Positions 37,801 to 45,523 are shown, counted from the stretch's first letter. The stretch: DNA of 64,000 nt from Flavobacteriales bacterium UBA1986 (GCA_002336245.1 DDDG01000011.1:15929-79928); one strand, 5' to 3'. Notes: generated from the letters alone by a model not told the origin. Made by a program: numbers and translations.

Positions 37801-38227
37801 GCACTGCCCCAAGTCCGCCGCTTTGACTCATGTCAACTTCAGAATAACGCAAGCCTTGGTTAGGAGAGGAGGGAACGGTGAAAATGTAAAAGTTTGTAGT
37901 GCTTCCTGGCTTTGCGACAATGATTGCACTTTGAGATGCACTGTTGTTTCCTTGCAGGCCAGTGCCATTGGTCATAATGACATTGTTCTGATTCCAGACG
38001 GTGCTTCCATCAGTGTAGAAGAGCATCGATCCAGTATTTTTGTCTGACATCGTAGCGCAACCTTCCAGCGTTTGAATCTGACTGTTCGTTGCGTTCGCGG
38101 GACTTCCGCTTGAGAATTCGATGTGAGCAAAGTTTCCAAAAGTCCAATGCCATGCTTCTTTCTGCGCATGAACGGTGGTAGCCATGAATAGGAAGGCCAG
38201 AATAATATATTGGAGAATGGATTTCAC
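34880..38227 (-). CDS. Giant secreted protein B, tandem paralogue of A
   Basis: A 1115-residue exported protein with the same architecture as protein A: signal (ending VHAQ), N-terminal region starting EAWHWTFGNFAHIEF, PKD-like module, eight cysteine-paired LGxDT modules and a CHU_C sorting domain (YVPSAFTPNKDGLNE to GTFSLIR). By eye the last ~400 residues are far more alike to A (roughly 85% identical) than the first 400. The GTG start at 38227 is directly preceded by a promoter matching that of A, and its stop lies 58 bp from the start of A, so each copy probably has its own promoter. Confidence 0.9.
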   Translation of the reverse strand: MKSILQYIILAFLFMATTVHAQKEAWHWTFGNFAHIEFSSGSPANATNSQIQTLEGCATMSDKNTGSMLFYTDGSTVWNQNNVIMTNGTGLQGNNSASQSAIIVAKPGSTTNFYIFTVPSSPNQGLRYSEVDMSQSGGLGAVLTTNKNTLLLNPSADKVTAVAHSNGQDVWVLGQNNNDWNIYAFRVTSAGVNTTPVINVVTQPAGVGTVNHGGAIKASPNGQYVAFGVAWDNTLMIFDFDNASGTLSNAISSRRVATNYNPFGIEFSKNSQLLYVTDWFGPSVYQYDLTQTTPALVLASETNVNTLGTLPIEALQLAVDDKIYCSRMINGGTGTNWLARINNPDVLGTGCGYVDQAFQLNSGATGRMGLPNFNQSFFISRAIVIQDTCLNDSTSFSLTTTQQLDSMMWNFGDTASPFNTDTSANSSHVYTNTGTYFIYAIVHSTNTQNVSRTDTLFDTLSIHLPPIINLGPDTILCNLDSLEFSLNTSLYDILWSDSSTGNKLQIDTAGEYWVRVENFCGFMYDTIRVDSLWPDTVNLGPDTVLCVGDTMEFDVETITGTDYLWHSGDTLPTFKTDTPGFVSVQLTNVCGSFSDVVYIDFEVPPTADLGNDTTICDGTILVRNVAFSRARYLWQNGSQSSLVNVFAPGGTYWVEVTNQCGIASDTLVVEYDYPLNLDLGPDSLICQGDTIELYPGLVRDARMLWSDGSTDSTYDVISLGHYWVVANNKCGLFTDSISFEDEVVPVVQLPGDTILCIGDTVGFSTSFSRSTYLWSTGSVDTSVIITSNAKVWAEAKNICGRGSDTVNVYFDEPLIVDLGPDTNICNTNTLTLDVTAPNKPTYWWNTGSSAPIYTIVETGVYNVKIENTCGVYEDEIRVIYEYTPDIYLGPDTVLCDGKSYRIELPALQNAEVTWSDGSKFDVVEASKPGTYWAMAENRCGFDVDSIKVFYSTNPKPDLGGDQLVCPGELIELNAFIDDGNEYSYFWNTFESHPTILTFKEGVYKVRVENIYGCVTVDSVKLIRCEQYFYVPSAFTPNKDGLNEVFRVYGERLDEIEVSIVNRWGEKIYESDAVNFAWEGTYKGEECQMGTYTYYISYPDLNNQLQVKVGTFSLIR

Positions 38228-38235
38228 TTAAGCTA

Positions 38236-38265
38236 CGAAGTTACCTATAGTTAGGACGTTACCAA
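38236..38265 (-). promoter_or_regulatory. Promoter of giant protein B (TTG, 19 bp, TAACTTCG)
   Basis: Minus-strand TTG (plus 38263-38265) and TAACTTCG (plus 38236-38243). The -7 box ends 8 bp from the GTG start; GGCAACC is at plus 38274-38280, exactly 30 bp beyond the -7 box as in gene A. Confidence 0.55.
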
Positions 38266-38410
38266 AGAGAAAAGGTTGCCTCTATTAAATGGATAAAACA
38301 TTCGGAACAACTTTTTTGCGAATGAGTTGGATAAAAATTCAGACTCCCAAGAAAATAATATGCTGAAGCATTGTCTGATAATTGAAAAAAGTGGACATTT
38401 GCAGCCGCTT

Positions 38411-38427
38411 TCATGGATAGTCCATGA
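38411..38427. promoter_or_regulatory. Dyad TCATGGA-TAG-TCCATGA upstream of rpsP
   Basis: A perfect 7-bp inverted repeat with a 3-bp spacer, 56 bp before the rpsP start. It follows a possible promoter (TTG at 38371, N20, GACATTTG at 38394-38401), so it would sit near the transcription start, as an operator or a leader hairpin. No poly-T follows, so it is not a terminator. Confidence 0.35.
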
Positions 38428-38483
38428 ATAGGAAACATTATCATTGATTAACAAGCGTTTAGGACGCTCAAACTATTAAAGAA

Positions 38484-39239
38484 ATGGCAGTACGTATTCG
38501 ACTTCAGAGACACGGTAAGAAAGGAAGACCATTTTATCACATCGTAATTGCTGATGGAAGGTCAAAAAGAGATGGTCGTTACATCGAGAGAATAGGTTCT
38601 TACAATCCCAACATCAATCCAGCCATCATCGATTTGGATTTTGATCGCGCGCTTCACTGGGTTAAAGTAGGAGCAGAGCCATCGGACACTATGCGTGCAA
38701 TTCTTTCCTATAAAGGTGTTCTCATGAAAAATCACCTCGACCGAGGAGTGATTAAAGGGGCAATGACACAAGATCAAGCTGAAGCAAAATTCGCGAAGTG
38801 GCTTGACGAGAAAGAAAACAAGATTTCCAGCAAAACAGACAACCTTAAAAAGGCTGAAGATGCAGCTCGTAAAAAGGCCTTTGATATCGAGAGTGAAACT
38901 CTTGCTAAAAGACAAGCCTTGCAAAACGAAGCAGCAGAAGCGGCTGCCGCTGCCGCTGCCGCGGCCGCTGCTCCAGCGCCAGAGGTAGTAGAAGAGGCCG
39001 CCGCTCCAGCAGATGAGACTGCAATGGAAGCAGCTCCAGTAGAAGCACCCGCAGCAGAAGCACCAGTAGCAGAAGCTCCGGCAGCAGAAGCTCCGGCAGA
39101 GGAGGCAGCTCCAGCGCCAGTTGCTGAAGAGGTTCCTGCGGAAGAAGCGACTCCAGTAGAAGCTGAGGCCCCTGTAGCAGAAGCACCGGCTGAAGAGCCA
39201 GCAGCAGAAGCTAAGGAAGAAGAGAAGAAAGCGGAATGA
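38484..39239 (+). CDS. rpsP: Ribosomal protein S16 with long Ala/Glu/Pro tail
   Basis: Small-subunit protein S16 (MAVRIRLQRHGKKGRPFYHI, IERIGSYNPN in the first 45 residues). The core covers about the first 90 residues. A charged helical extension (about 90-155) and then some 95 residues of Ala/Glu/Pro/Val repeats (APVAEAPAAEAPAEE-like) bring it to 251 residues, against about 80-90 in most bacteria and somewhat more in Bacteroidota. A run of about twelve alanines is encoded by alternating GCT/GCC/GCG codons. The stop overlaps the rimM start (ATGA), the usual S16-RimM pair. Confidence 0.95.
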   Translation: MAVRIRLQRHGKKGRPFYHIVIADGRSKRDGRYIERIGSYNPNINPAIIDLDFDRALHWVKVGAEPSDTMRAILSYKGVLMKNHLDRGVIKGAMTQDQAEAKFAKWLDEKENKISSKTDNLKKAEDAARKKAFDIESETLAKRQALQNEAAEAAAAAAAAAAAPAPEVVEEAAAPADETAMEAAPVEAPAAEAPVAEAPAAEAPAEEAAPAPVAEEVPAEEATPVEAEAPVAEAPAEEPAAEAKEEEKKAE

Positions 39240-39736
39240 TTGACTCTTCCCACGGAAGAATCTTAAAAGTTCACGGACTTAAAGGCAGCTTAAAAGGTCG
39301 CCTGTATGAAGAATTCAAATTTAAAGGTGCTCCCAAGCACCTTTTTTTGTTGGTGGACTACAAGAAAGTCCCTTTCTTCCTCGAGTCGTTTAAGGCTCAA
39401 GGTAAAACGGTCGTTTTGCATTTTGAAGAAATTCCCGGTTACAATTCATTGGAAGAGATGATCGGCTTAGAATTTCAATTTCCAGAAGATTGTTTCGCTG
39501 AAGACCAGGGTGATGATGAGCCGAGCTTGGTGAACTTTAAAGTCCAAGACGTGAAGCATGGTTACCTCGGACTTGTAGTTGACATCCTCGAAGTAGGCGG
39601 TCAGTTTTCTTTAATCATAGAAGACGAGAACGAAGTAATCCTTCCATTTGTAGAGGAGTTCGTTTTGGAAATTGATGAAGAGAAACAAGAGATTCTGGTC
39701 GAATGTCCAGAGGGCTTGATTGACCTAAATCAGTAG
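39236..39736 (+). CDS. rimM: 16S rRNA processing protein RimM
   Basis: A 166-residue 30S maturation factor. N-terminal RimM domain (HGRILKVHGLKGSLKGRLY near residue 5) and a C-terminal PRC-barrel-like half (about 90-166, FVEEFVLEIDEEKQEILVE with the late ECPEGLIDL). It overlaps rpsP by 4 bp and ends in a 7-bp overlap with the convergent saccharopine dehydrogenase gene. Confidence 0.93.
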   Translation: MIDSSHGRILKVHGLKGSLKGRLYEEFKFKGAPKHLFLLVDYKKVPFFLESFKAQGKTVVLHFEEIPGYNSLEEMIGLEFQFPEDCFAEDQGDDEPSLVNFKVQDVKHGYLGLVVDILEVGGQFSLIIEDENEVILPFVEEFVLEIDEEKQEILVECPEGLIDLNQ

Positions 39737-41076
39737 AAGCTAGGTTCTACTTCTTTTTCTGAGAACTTAATTCCATGCTCCTCGAGCTCCTTCAAACAAG
39801 CAGAGTATACTTCTTCTTGGTCTGGAATCATTACTCCTCGTGCCGAAATCTGATCTTCTAATATCAATCGCGACATGATGGCCACAGGAATGCCCACAGT
39901 TTTAGCCATGGCAGTGAAAATTTCATTTTCTCCAATGCAACCCATGGAGGAATGAATTTCATAATTCCGCTCGTTTAGTCGATAGCTGAATCGGTGCCAC
40001 ATAACAATCATGTCCTTGTCCTCCGGGTCCATGGTCCATTTTTGCTTGAGGATATGTTCAAGAATTTGAGCTGGTGTCGCTTTTTTCAATCCAATCTTAG
40101 TGTTTTCGAAAATGCCAAGCCATTTCAGTTTATCCATCACCTCTGAATCCTGATCAATCTTGAGGTAGGCCATCAACTTGAGCTCTACAGAATCGGTTTC
40201 GTTGTAGGCAAGAAAAGTATTGATGAACTCGCGGTAGGTCATGTTTTCGGAGTCTTCGAGAACATAGTCATCGTCCGTTGCCCCAAGTTTTACGAATACA
40301 TCCCAAGCTCGGCAAAACCCCGGACGTCTCAAGGTTCCTCTATATATGGTCGGCACATCATCTAAACCATAAATTTCGCGATACCACAACGAATCTCGAT
40401 TCGCATAGCCTTCAAACCTGCCATAACCGTCGATGTTGATGTATTCAGTTCGTCGAAACAACTGGTGGTAGGGTATGAATTTGTAGCGGCCTTCTTGAAT
40501 GAATTTTACAGCACCTCCTTGACCTGCAAGAACTACGTTTCTCGGGTTCCATGTGAATTTGTAATTCCACGGATTGTTGTCGGATTCAGGCGCCAAAAGT
40601 CCGCCTGTGAAACTCTCGAACGAAGTGATCTCGGCACCTTTGTCTTTTAAATGATTCAAAGTTTTTAGGGCCGACATATGATCAATGCCCGGGTCAACGC
40701 CACATTCATTCATGAAGATGAGGCCCTTTTCCTGAGCTTCTTTGTGAAGGGATTTCATCTCTTTGGAAACATAACTGGCAGTAACGAGATTTTTCCCAAT
40801 AGCCAAACAGTCCTTGGCTATTTTCGGGTGAAACGAGGCTGGAAGCATGCTGATGACCAAATCGGTTTCGGCGATTTTCGCTCTTCTGGCTTTTTTAGAA
40901 CTCGCGTCCAGTTCTGAGTATTTCAGATTCTCTGTTGCGGGAAATACGCCTTGCATGCGGTCTGTATTCTGGTCAGCAACTTCTAGAAAGATGTTTTCAG
41001 AGCCCGAATAATTCAAGAAATACTTAAGCAGTGCAGCAGAGGAGCGGCCTGCGCCAAGAATGAGAATGCGCTTCAT
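39730..41076 (-). CDS. Saccharopine dehydrogenase family protein (lysine metabolism)
   Basis: A 448-residue NAD(P)-binding oxidoreductase of the saccharopine dehydrogenase (LYS9/glutamate-forming) type, likely in lysine degradation. Rossmann motif GAGRSSAALLKYF follows the start; MNECGVDPGIDHMSA (near residue 125), SFTGGLLAPESDNNPWNYKFTWNPRNV-type region (in parts) and the helical C-terminal domain fit. The ATG at 41076 opens the Rossmann fold; the frame is open to a TTG at 41160, but that extension is unlike the family. It is divergent from the DUF423 gene by 69 bp and converges on rimM. Confidence 0.9.
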   Translation of the reverse strand: MKRILILGAGRSSAALLKYFLNYSGSENIFLEVADQNTDRMQGVFPATENLKYSELDASSKKARRAKIAETDLVISMLPASFHPKIAKDCLAIGKNLVTASYVSKEMKSLHKEAQEKGLIFMNECGVDPGIDHMSALKTLNHLKDKGAEITSFESFTGGLLAPESDNNPWNYKFTWNPRNVVLAGQGGAVKFIQEGRYKFIPYHQLFRRTEYINIDGYGRFEGYANRDSLWYREIYGLDDVPTIYRGTLRRPGFCRAWDVFVKLGATDDDYVLEDSENMTYREFINTFLAYNETDSVELKLMAYLKIDQDSEVMDKLKWLGIFENTKIGLKKATPAQILEHILKQKWTMDPEDKDMIVMWHRFSYRLNERNYEIHSSMGCIGENEIFTAMAKTVGIPVAIMSRLILEDQISARGVMIPDQEEVYSACLKELEEHGIKFSEKEVEPSFY

Positions 41077-41145
41077 ATTTACTTTTTCCAAGCCACCAAG
41101 TAAACAAAATTGAAACGATTTCTCAGGAGTTTCATCTTTGTTCTC

Positions 41146-41529
41146 ATGAGGTTTTTTCAAGCGATTGGTTCCTTCTTCTGTTTTCTGGCAATTTCAGCGG
41201 CAGCGATGAGCAGTCATCTGCTCTATCCATTTCTGGAAGATCCCGATATCCGGGCCGTTCAGACAGCAATATTCTTTGCCCTAATTCACGGAATTGCTCT
41301 TCTTGTGCTCCCAAGCACTTTAGCCTTGAATGCAAACCAGGCTAAGATCATATCACTTTCTTGGATCTTGGGAATCTTAGGCTTTTCAGTCTCAATATTT
41401 TTGTTGAAACTCTGTGTTGCACGCTCCTGGGAGGGGCTTGAATTCCTTAGTCCTATCACTCCTTTTGGAGGTGGCTTGTTGATTGTAAGCTGGTTATATC
41501 TCTTCTTTATTTTGCTGAAAAGGAAATAA
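41146..41529 (+). CDS. DUF423 family small membrane protein
   Basis: A 127-residue inner-membrane protein with four hydrophobic helices, of the DUF423 (YgdD-like) family with no assigned function. The N-terminus ISAAAMSSHLLYPF corresponds to the family's GAFGAH-like segment, and the middle helices follow the family spacing (AVQTAIFFALIHGIALL, PFGGGLLIVSWLYL). The ATG at 41146 is used since a TTG at 41110 would add a basic extension overlapping the divergent gene's promoter. Confidence 0.75.
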   Translation: MRFFQAIGSFFCFLAISAAAMSSHLLYPFLEDPDIRAVQTAIFFALIHGIALLVLPSTLALNANQAKIISLSWILGILGFSVSIFLLKLCVARSWEGLEFLSPITPFGGGLLIVSWLYLFFILLKRK

Positions 41530-41544
41530 GCTTTAGAGCATAGC

Positions 41545-41558
41545 CTGTTTATAAACAG
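41545..41558. promoter_or_regulatory. 14-bp palindrome CTGTTTATAAACAG upstream of pckA
   Basis: A perfect palindrome 68 bp before the pckA ATG and 16 bp after the DUF423 stop. It has no loop and no T-run, so a dimeric regulator site fits better than a terminator. Control of gluconeogenesis is a guess from position. Confidence 0.4.
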
Positions 41559-41625
41559 AGCTGTATCGCTGGCTTTTTGGAAGATAAAATCTGTTTCTTT
41601 GGCCGCATAATCAAATTCGCGTCTG

Positions 41626-43239
41626 ATGAATATCCAAGGTAGCCACGCTAAGGCTGAAGCACTAAAGGAATACGGAATACATAGTGAGGTTCAATATTGG
41701 AACCTAGAACCAGCCACCCTCGAAGAACACAGTATTGAACAAAAACACGCAGTTCGAACCAGCTTAGGTGCGATTGCTGTCAACACTGGAAAATTTACCG
41801 GTAGAAGTCCAAAAGATCGATTCATTGTAAAGGATGATATTACCTCCGACTCAGTTTGGTGGGGTGGTATCAACATTCCATTCGAAGCTGATAAATTCGA
41901 TCGTCTGTACAATAAGGTAGTCGCATACTTGAGCGACTGTCCAGTTTATGTTCGTGATGCATACGCCTGTGCTGACAATGATTATCGCACAAACATACGA
42001 GCCATCAACGAGTACCCTTGGAGCAATCAGTTCGTGTACAATATGTTCTTGCGTCCGGATGCAAACGAATTGGAAAATTTCGAGCCCGAATGGCTTGTGA
42101 TCAATGCACCTGGCTTCATGGCTGATCCCGAATTAGACGGAACGCGTCAGGCCAATTTTGCAATTCTCAACTTCACAAGAAAAATCGCCTTGATTGGTGG
42201 AACGGGATACACCGGAGAAATCAAAAAAGGAATCTTCTCGGCCCTAAACTTCGTGCTACCGCATCAGCGCAATACCTTGCCAATGCACTGTTCAGCGAAT
42301 ATGGGTGAAGGTGGTGATACTGCTTTGTACTTCGGTTTGAGCGGAACCGGTAAAACAACCTTGTCTGCTGACCCCAATCGTAGGTTGATCGGTGATGATG
42401 AACACGGATGGTCTCCTGAAAATTCAATCTTCAATTTTGAAGGTGGGTGCTATGCAAAGACCATTGACCTAACGGAAGAAAAAGAGCCGGACATCTACCA
42501 TGCAATTAAGGCAGGTGCTATTCTAGAAAACATTGGCTACCAAGAAGGGTCGAACGTTCCTAATTTTGAGAACTGTGATATCACGGAGAATACTCGAGTG
42601 AGTTATCCTATAGATTTTATAGACAACATCGCCCTCCCATCCGTTGGGAAAGACCCTAAAAACGTTTTCTTCTTAACCTGCGATGCCTACGGAGTTTTGC
42701 CTCCAATTTCAAAACTAACCCCAGGTCAAGCGATGTTCCATTTCATCTCTGGTTATACAGCAAAGGTTGCTGGGACTGAAGAGGGAGTGACTGAGCCAAG
42801 TTCAACTTTCTCTGCTTGCTTCGGAGCTCCTTTCATGCCTTTACACCCTACAGCATACGCTGAAATGTTGGGCAAGAAAATGGGAGACTCCCATGTAAAT
42901 GTTTGGCTTGTGAATACGGGCTGGTCTGGAGGTTCTTACGGAGTAGGTGAGCGCATGAAGCTCAAGTTCACAAGGGCGATGATTACCGAAGCTCTGGTTG
43001 GAGACTTAGATTCAGTTGAGTACGAAACTCATCCAATCTTTGGCTTGGCGATGCCAACTACTTGCCCAAATGTGCCAGACGAGATCTTGAATCCTAGAAA
43101 TACTTGGGCAGACAAGAACGCCTACGATCGAAAAGCGAATCAGCTGGCAAGTGAATTCAACAAGAATTTCGAGCAGTTCGAGGCCTATGCAAACGAAGAA
43201 ATTCTGAGTGGTGCTCCTAAAGTGAGTATGAACGCATAG
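41626..43239 (+). CDS. pckA: Phosphoenolpyruvate carboxykinase, ATP type
   Basis: Converts oxaloacetate and ATP to phosphoenolpyruvate, the entry to gluconeogenesis. The 537-residue protein has GRSPKDRFIV (near residue 61), HCSANMGEGG, the P-loop GLSGTGKTTLS (near 236), the kinase-2 motif IGDDEHGW and NFEGGCYAKTI, all of the ATP-dependent class. It is the natural sink for the amino acids the neighbouring catabolic genes supply. Starts at ATG 41626, which directly follows the palindrome-bearing promoter region. Confidence 0.96.
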   Translation: MNIQGSHAKAEALKEYGIHSEVQYWNLEPATLEEHSIEQKHAVRTSLGAIAVNTGKFTGRSPKDRFIVKDDITSDSVWWGGINIPFEADKFDRLYNKVVAYLSDCPVYVRDAYACADNDYRTNIRAINEYPWSNQFVYNMFLRPDANELENFEPEWLVINAPGFMADPELDGTRQANFAILNFTRKIALIGGTGYTGEIKKGIFSALNFVLPHQRNTLPMHCSANMGEGGDTALYFGLSGTGKTTLSADPNRRLIGDDEHGWSPENSIFNFEGGCYAKTIDLTEEKEPDIYHAIKAGAILENIGYQEGSNVPNFENCDITENTRVSYPIDFIDNIALPSVGKDPKNVFFLTCDAYGVLPPISKLTPGQAMFHFISGYTAKVAGTEEGVTEPSSTFSACFGAPFMPLHPTAYAEMLGKKMGDSHVNVWLVNTGWSGGSYGVGERMKLKFTRAMITEALVGDLDSVEYETHPIFGLAMPTTCPNVPDEILNPRNTWADKNAYDRKANQLASEFNKNFEQFEAYANEEILSGAPKVSMNA

Positions 43240-43268
43240 GTTCCAACGCTGCTTCTTAATTACGAAGC

Positions 43269-43967
43269 GTGCGATATTTTTATTCTCGAGACATTCAGGG
43301 AGACGAAGTCATTCTCTCTGCTGAAGAACACAAACATCTTTATCGTGTGTTGCGCCTAAAGGTGGGCGACGAAGTTCAGGTGATGGATGGTGAAGGATAC
43401 CTCTATCATTGTCGCTTGAAATTTTCAGAAAAGGATCGAAGCGTTTTGGAAATCATTTCCAAGAAGTTTCATGAACGTTCTGGTCTGTGGATTCACATCC
43501 TAATCGCTCCGACAAAAAACCAATCTAGGATTGAGTGGCTGATTGAAAAGGGGACAGAGCTTGGTCTCTCACGTATTAGTTTTATTCAATGTGAGCGATC
43601 TGAGAAAACTCGACTCAAAGTAGAACGGCTGCAAAGAGTGGCACAGTCTGCCTTGAAACAATCTAGGAACCCCTACATGCTGGTCATCGACGGCTTGCTT
43701 CCCTTCGAAGAGGCTCTCGGTTTTGAAGCTGATTTGAAGTATGTGGCGCATTGTGAAGATGATCGAAACAGAACGTTTTTGGAATCGAAGAAGGGTAAAA
43801 GTGTACTCGTGCTTATTGGCCCGGAAGGAGATTTTACCGAACGAGAAATTGAAATGGCTAAAAAATGCGGTTTTCATGAACTAACTTTGGGCAACACACG
43901 CCTCCGTACCGAAACAGCTGGTTTGTATGCAGTAGCAGCATTAAAAGCATTGTCAGAAAACACATGA
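43269..43967 (+). CDS. rsmE: 16S rRNA m3U1498 methyltransferase RsmE
   Basis: A 232-residue SPOUT-class methyltransferase for U1498 of 16S rRNA. The N-terminal PUA-like domain (VILSAEEHKHLYRVLRLKVG near residue 16) is followed by the knot: GTELGLSRISFIQCERSEKT, LVLIGPEGDFTEREIEMAK and LGNTRLRTETAGLYAVAAL, with its typical SAM-binding loops. Start is GTG 43269. The stop overlaps the DUF4159 start by 4 bp (ATGA). Confidence 0.94.
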   Translation: MRYFYSRDIQGDEVILSAEEHKHLYRVLRLKVGDEVQVMDGEGYLYHCRLKFSEKDRSVLEIISKKFHERSGLWIHILIAPTKNQSRIEWLIEKGTELGLSRISFIQCERSEKTRLKVERLQRVAQSALKQSRNPYMLVIDGLLPFEEALGFEADLKYVAHCEDDRNRTFLESKKGKSVLVLIGPEGDFTEREIEMAKKCGFHELTLGNTRLRTETAGLYAVAALKALSENT

Positions 43968-44674
43968 ATAGAAGCACATCCCGTTCAACATTAGCACTTA
44001 GCTCATTCATTGCACTGGTTTTATTTGCGGTGCTTCCCGCACGGGCTCAGCAAGCGCAAACACAAATAGCATTGTTGAAGTACAATGGGGGCGGAGATTG
44101 GTATGCCAACCTCGAGACCTCTTTACCAAACCTCATAGAGTTCAGCAACAAAGAATTGGAAATGAACCTGGCGGAAGAGCAGGTGGTAGTTGAAGCTGGG
44201 AACCCAGAAATCATTCAGTACCCTTTTGTACACATGACCGGGCACGGAAATGTGATCTTTTCGCCCACCGAACTCGAGAATTTATCCAACTATTTAATGG
44301 GTGGAGGCTTTTTACACATCGACGACAACTACGGTATGGATCCGTACATTAGAGTTCAACTTGCACGACTTTTTCCCAACAAAGAATTGATTGAGATTCC
44401 TGATGATCATGCGATTTACAATGCTCATTTTAAGTTTGATGGAGGCTTGCCGAAAATTCATGAGCACGATGAAAAAGCGCCAAAGGCCTATGCACTTTTT
44501 GAGCGTGGAAGAATGATTTGCTTGTATACCTATGAATCGGATTTGGGAGATGGCTGGGAAGATCTAAGCGTACATAAAGACAGTCCTGAAAAACGAAATG
44601 AGGCACTGAAAATGGGGGCGAATATTTTAGCTTACATTTTCAGCGGTCAAGAAAATAGTTCTGATGTCAAATAA
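43964..44674 (+). CDS. DUF4159 exported protein
   Basis: A 236-residue protein with a signal peptide (ending ARAQQ) and the DUF4159 domain, a Rossmann-like fold related to glutamine amidotransferase/VWA-neighbour proteins of unknown role. Characteristic segments: IALLKYNGGGDWYAN, YPFVHMTGHGNVIFS, GGFLHIDDNYGMD and the closing EALKMGANILAYIF. It overlaps rsmE by 4 bp and the channel gene by 11 bp, so all three are presumably translated together. Confidence 0.85.
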   Translation: MNRSTSRSTLALSSFIALVLFAVLPARAQQAQTQIALLKYNGGGDWYANLETSLPNLIEFSNKELEMNLAEEQVVVEAGNPEIIQYPFVHMTGHGNVIFSPTELENLSNYLMGGGFLHIDDNYGMDPYIRVQLARLFPNKELIEIPDDHAIYNAHFKFDGGLPKIHEHDEKAPKAYALFERGRMICLYTYESDLGDGWEDLSVHKDSPEKRNEALKMGANILAYIFSGQENSSDVK

Positions 44675-45506
44675 GCCTAAAACCCTTCGTGAGAAGGTGG
44701 GGATACTCATGTTCTCAGCCAATACTAAATTGGGCCGAAGAGTTGATTTCGTAATTCTTTGGGGAATCATTCTCAGTGTGCTGGCGGTAATGCTAGAAAG
44801 TGTAAAACACATTCAAGCAAGGTTTGAATTTGAACTCAATGTTTTCGAATGGTTTGTCACCATTTTGTTCAGTGTTGAATACATCCTAAGGGTGTACTCG
44901 AGCAAGAAACCACTCAACTACGTTTTTAGTTTTTTTGGACTCGTTGATTTGTTGTCAATACTTCCTACCTACCTTGGTCTAATCGTTCCTGGAACTGGCT
45001 TTGGACGTGCGCTTCGAATATTAAGACTGCTTCGAATATTCAGGATTCTGAAACTCTCTCGATATCTCCGTGCGGCAGACGAGTTGTTGGATGCGCTTCG
45101 AAGCAGTAGGCCTAAGATTACCGTATTTCTTTTTGGCGTTGTTTTGGTCGCAATTGTTACGGGCACATTAATGTACATCATTGAAGATGCCGAGGCTGGC
45201 TTTACGAGCATTCCAAGAAGCATCTATTGGGCTATTGTAACGCTCACCACGGTGGGTTATGGTGATATTTCTCCAGCCACCGTATTGGGTCAGTTTTTGG
45301 CATCCATGCTCATGGTTGTAGGATACGGAATCATTGCTGTTCCAACAGGGATTGTCTCTGCTGAATATACCATGACAGCCTCAAAAAAGAAGCCGAGTGG
45401 CGAATGTGAGAATTGCCACGGACCTCTCACTGAATCCGATAAATTTTGCTCGAATTGCGGATATCTCCTACCCAAAAGGCAACCAGATGGAAATTCTGCG
45501 TCTTAA
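44664..45506 (+). CDS. Voltage-gated potassium channel with C-terminal zinc ribbon
   Basis: A 280-residue ion channel of the Kv/ion_trans family. Six helices are expected: S4 is the regular RALRILRLLRIFRILKLSRY (residues ~113-132), and the pore has the K+ selectivity filter TTVGYGD near residue 196. After S6 the cytoplasmic tail carries two CxxC pairs (C248-x2-C251 and C262-x2-C265), a zinc-ribbon (rubredoxin-like) end rarely seen on such channels. It overlaps the DUF4159 gene by 11 bp. Sensing a metal or redox signal through the ribbon is speculative. Confidence 0.9.
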   Translation: MSNKPKTLREKVGILMFSANTKLGRRVDFVILWGIILSVLAVMLESVKHIQARFEFELNVFEWFVTILFSVEYILRVYSSKKPLNYVFSFFGLVDLLSILPTYLGLIVPGTGFGRALRILRLLRIFRILKLSRYLRAADELLDALRSSRPKITVFLFGVVLVAIVTGTLMYIIEDAEAGFTSIPRSIYWAIVTLTTVGYGDISPATVLGQFLASMLMVVGYGIIAVPTGIVSAEYTMTASKKKPSGECENCHGPLTESDKFCSNCGYLLPKRQPDGNSAS

Positions 45507-45523
45507 TTAAAACTGCTTCAAAT

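Noticed and set aside
38251..38454. Small minus-strand frames of 61-67 codons upstream of rpsP
   Set aside because: They overlap the promoter and dyad, have no signal or domain, and are compositionally random.
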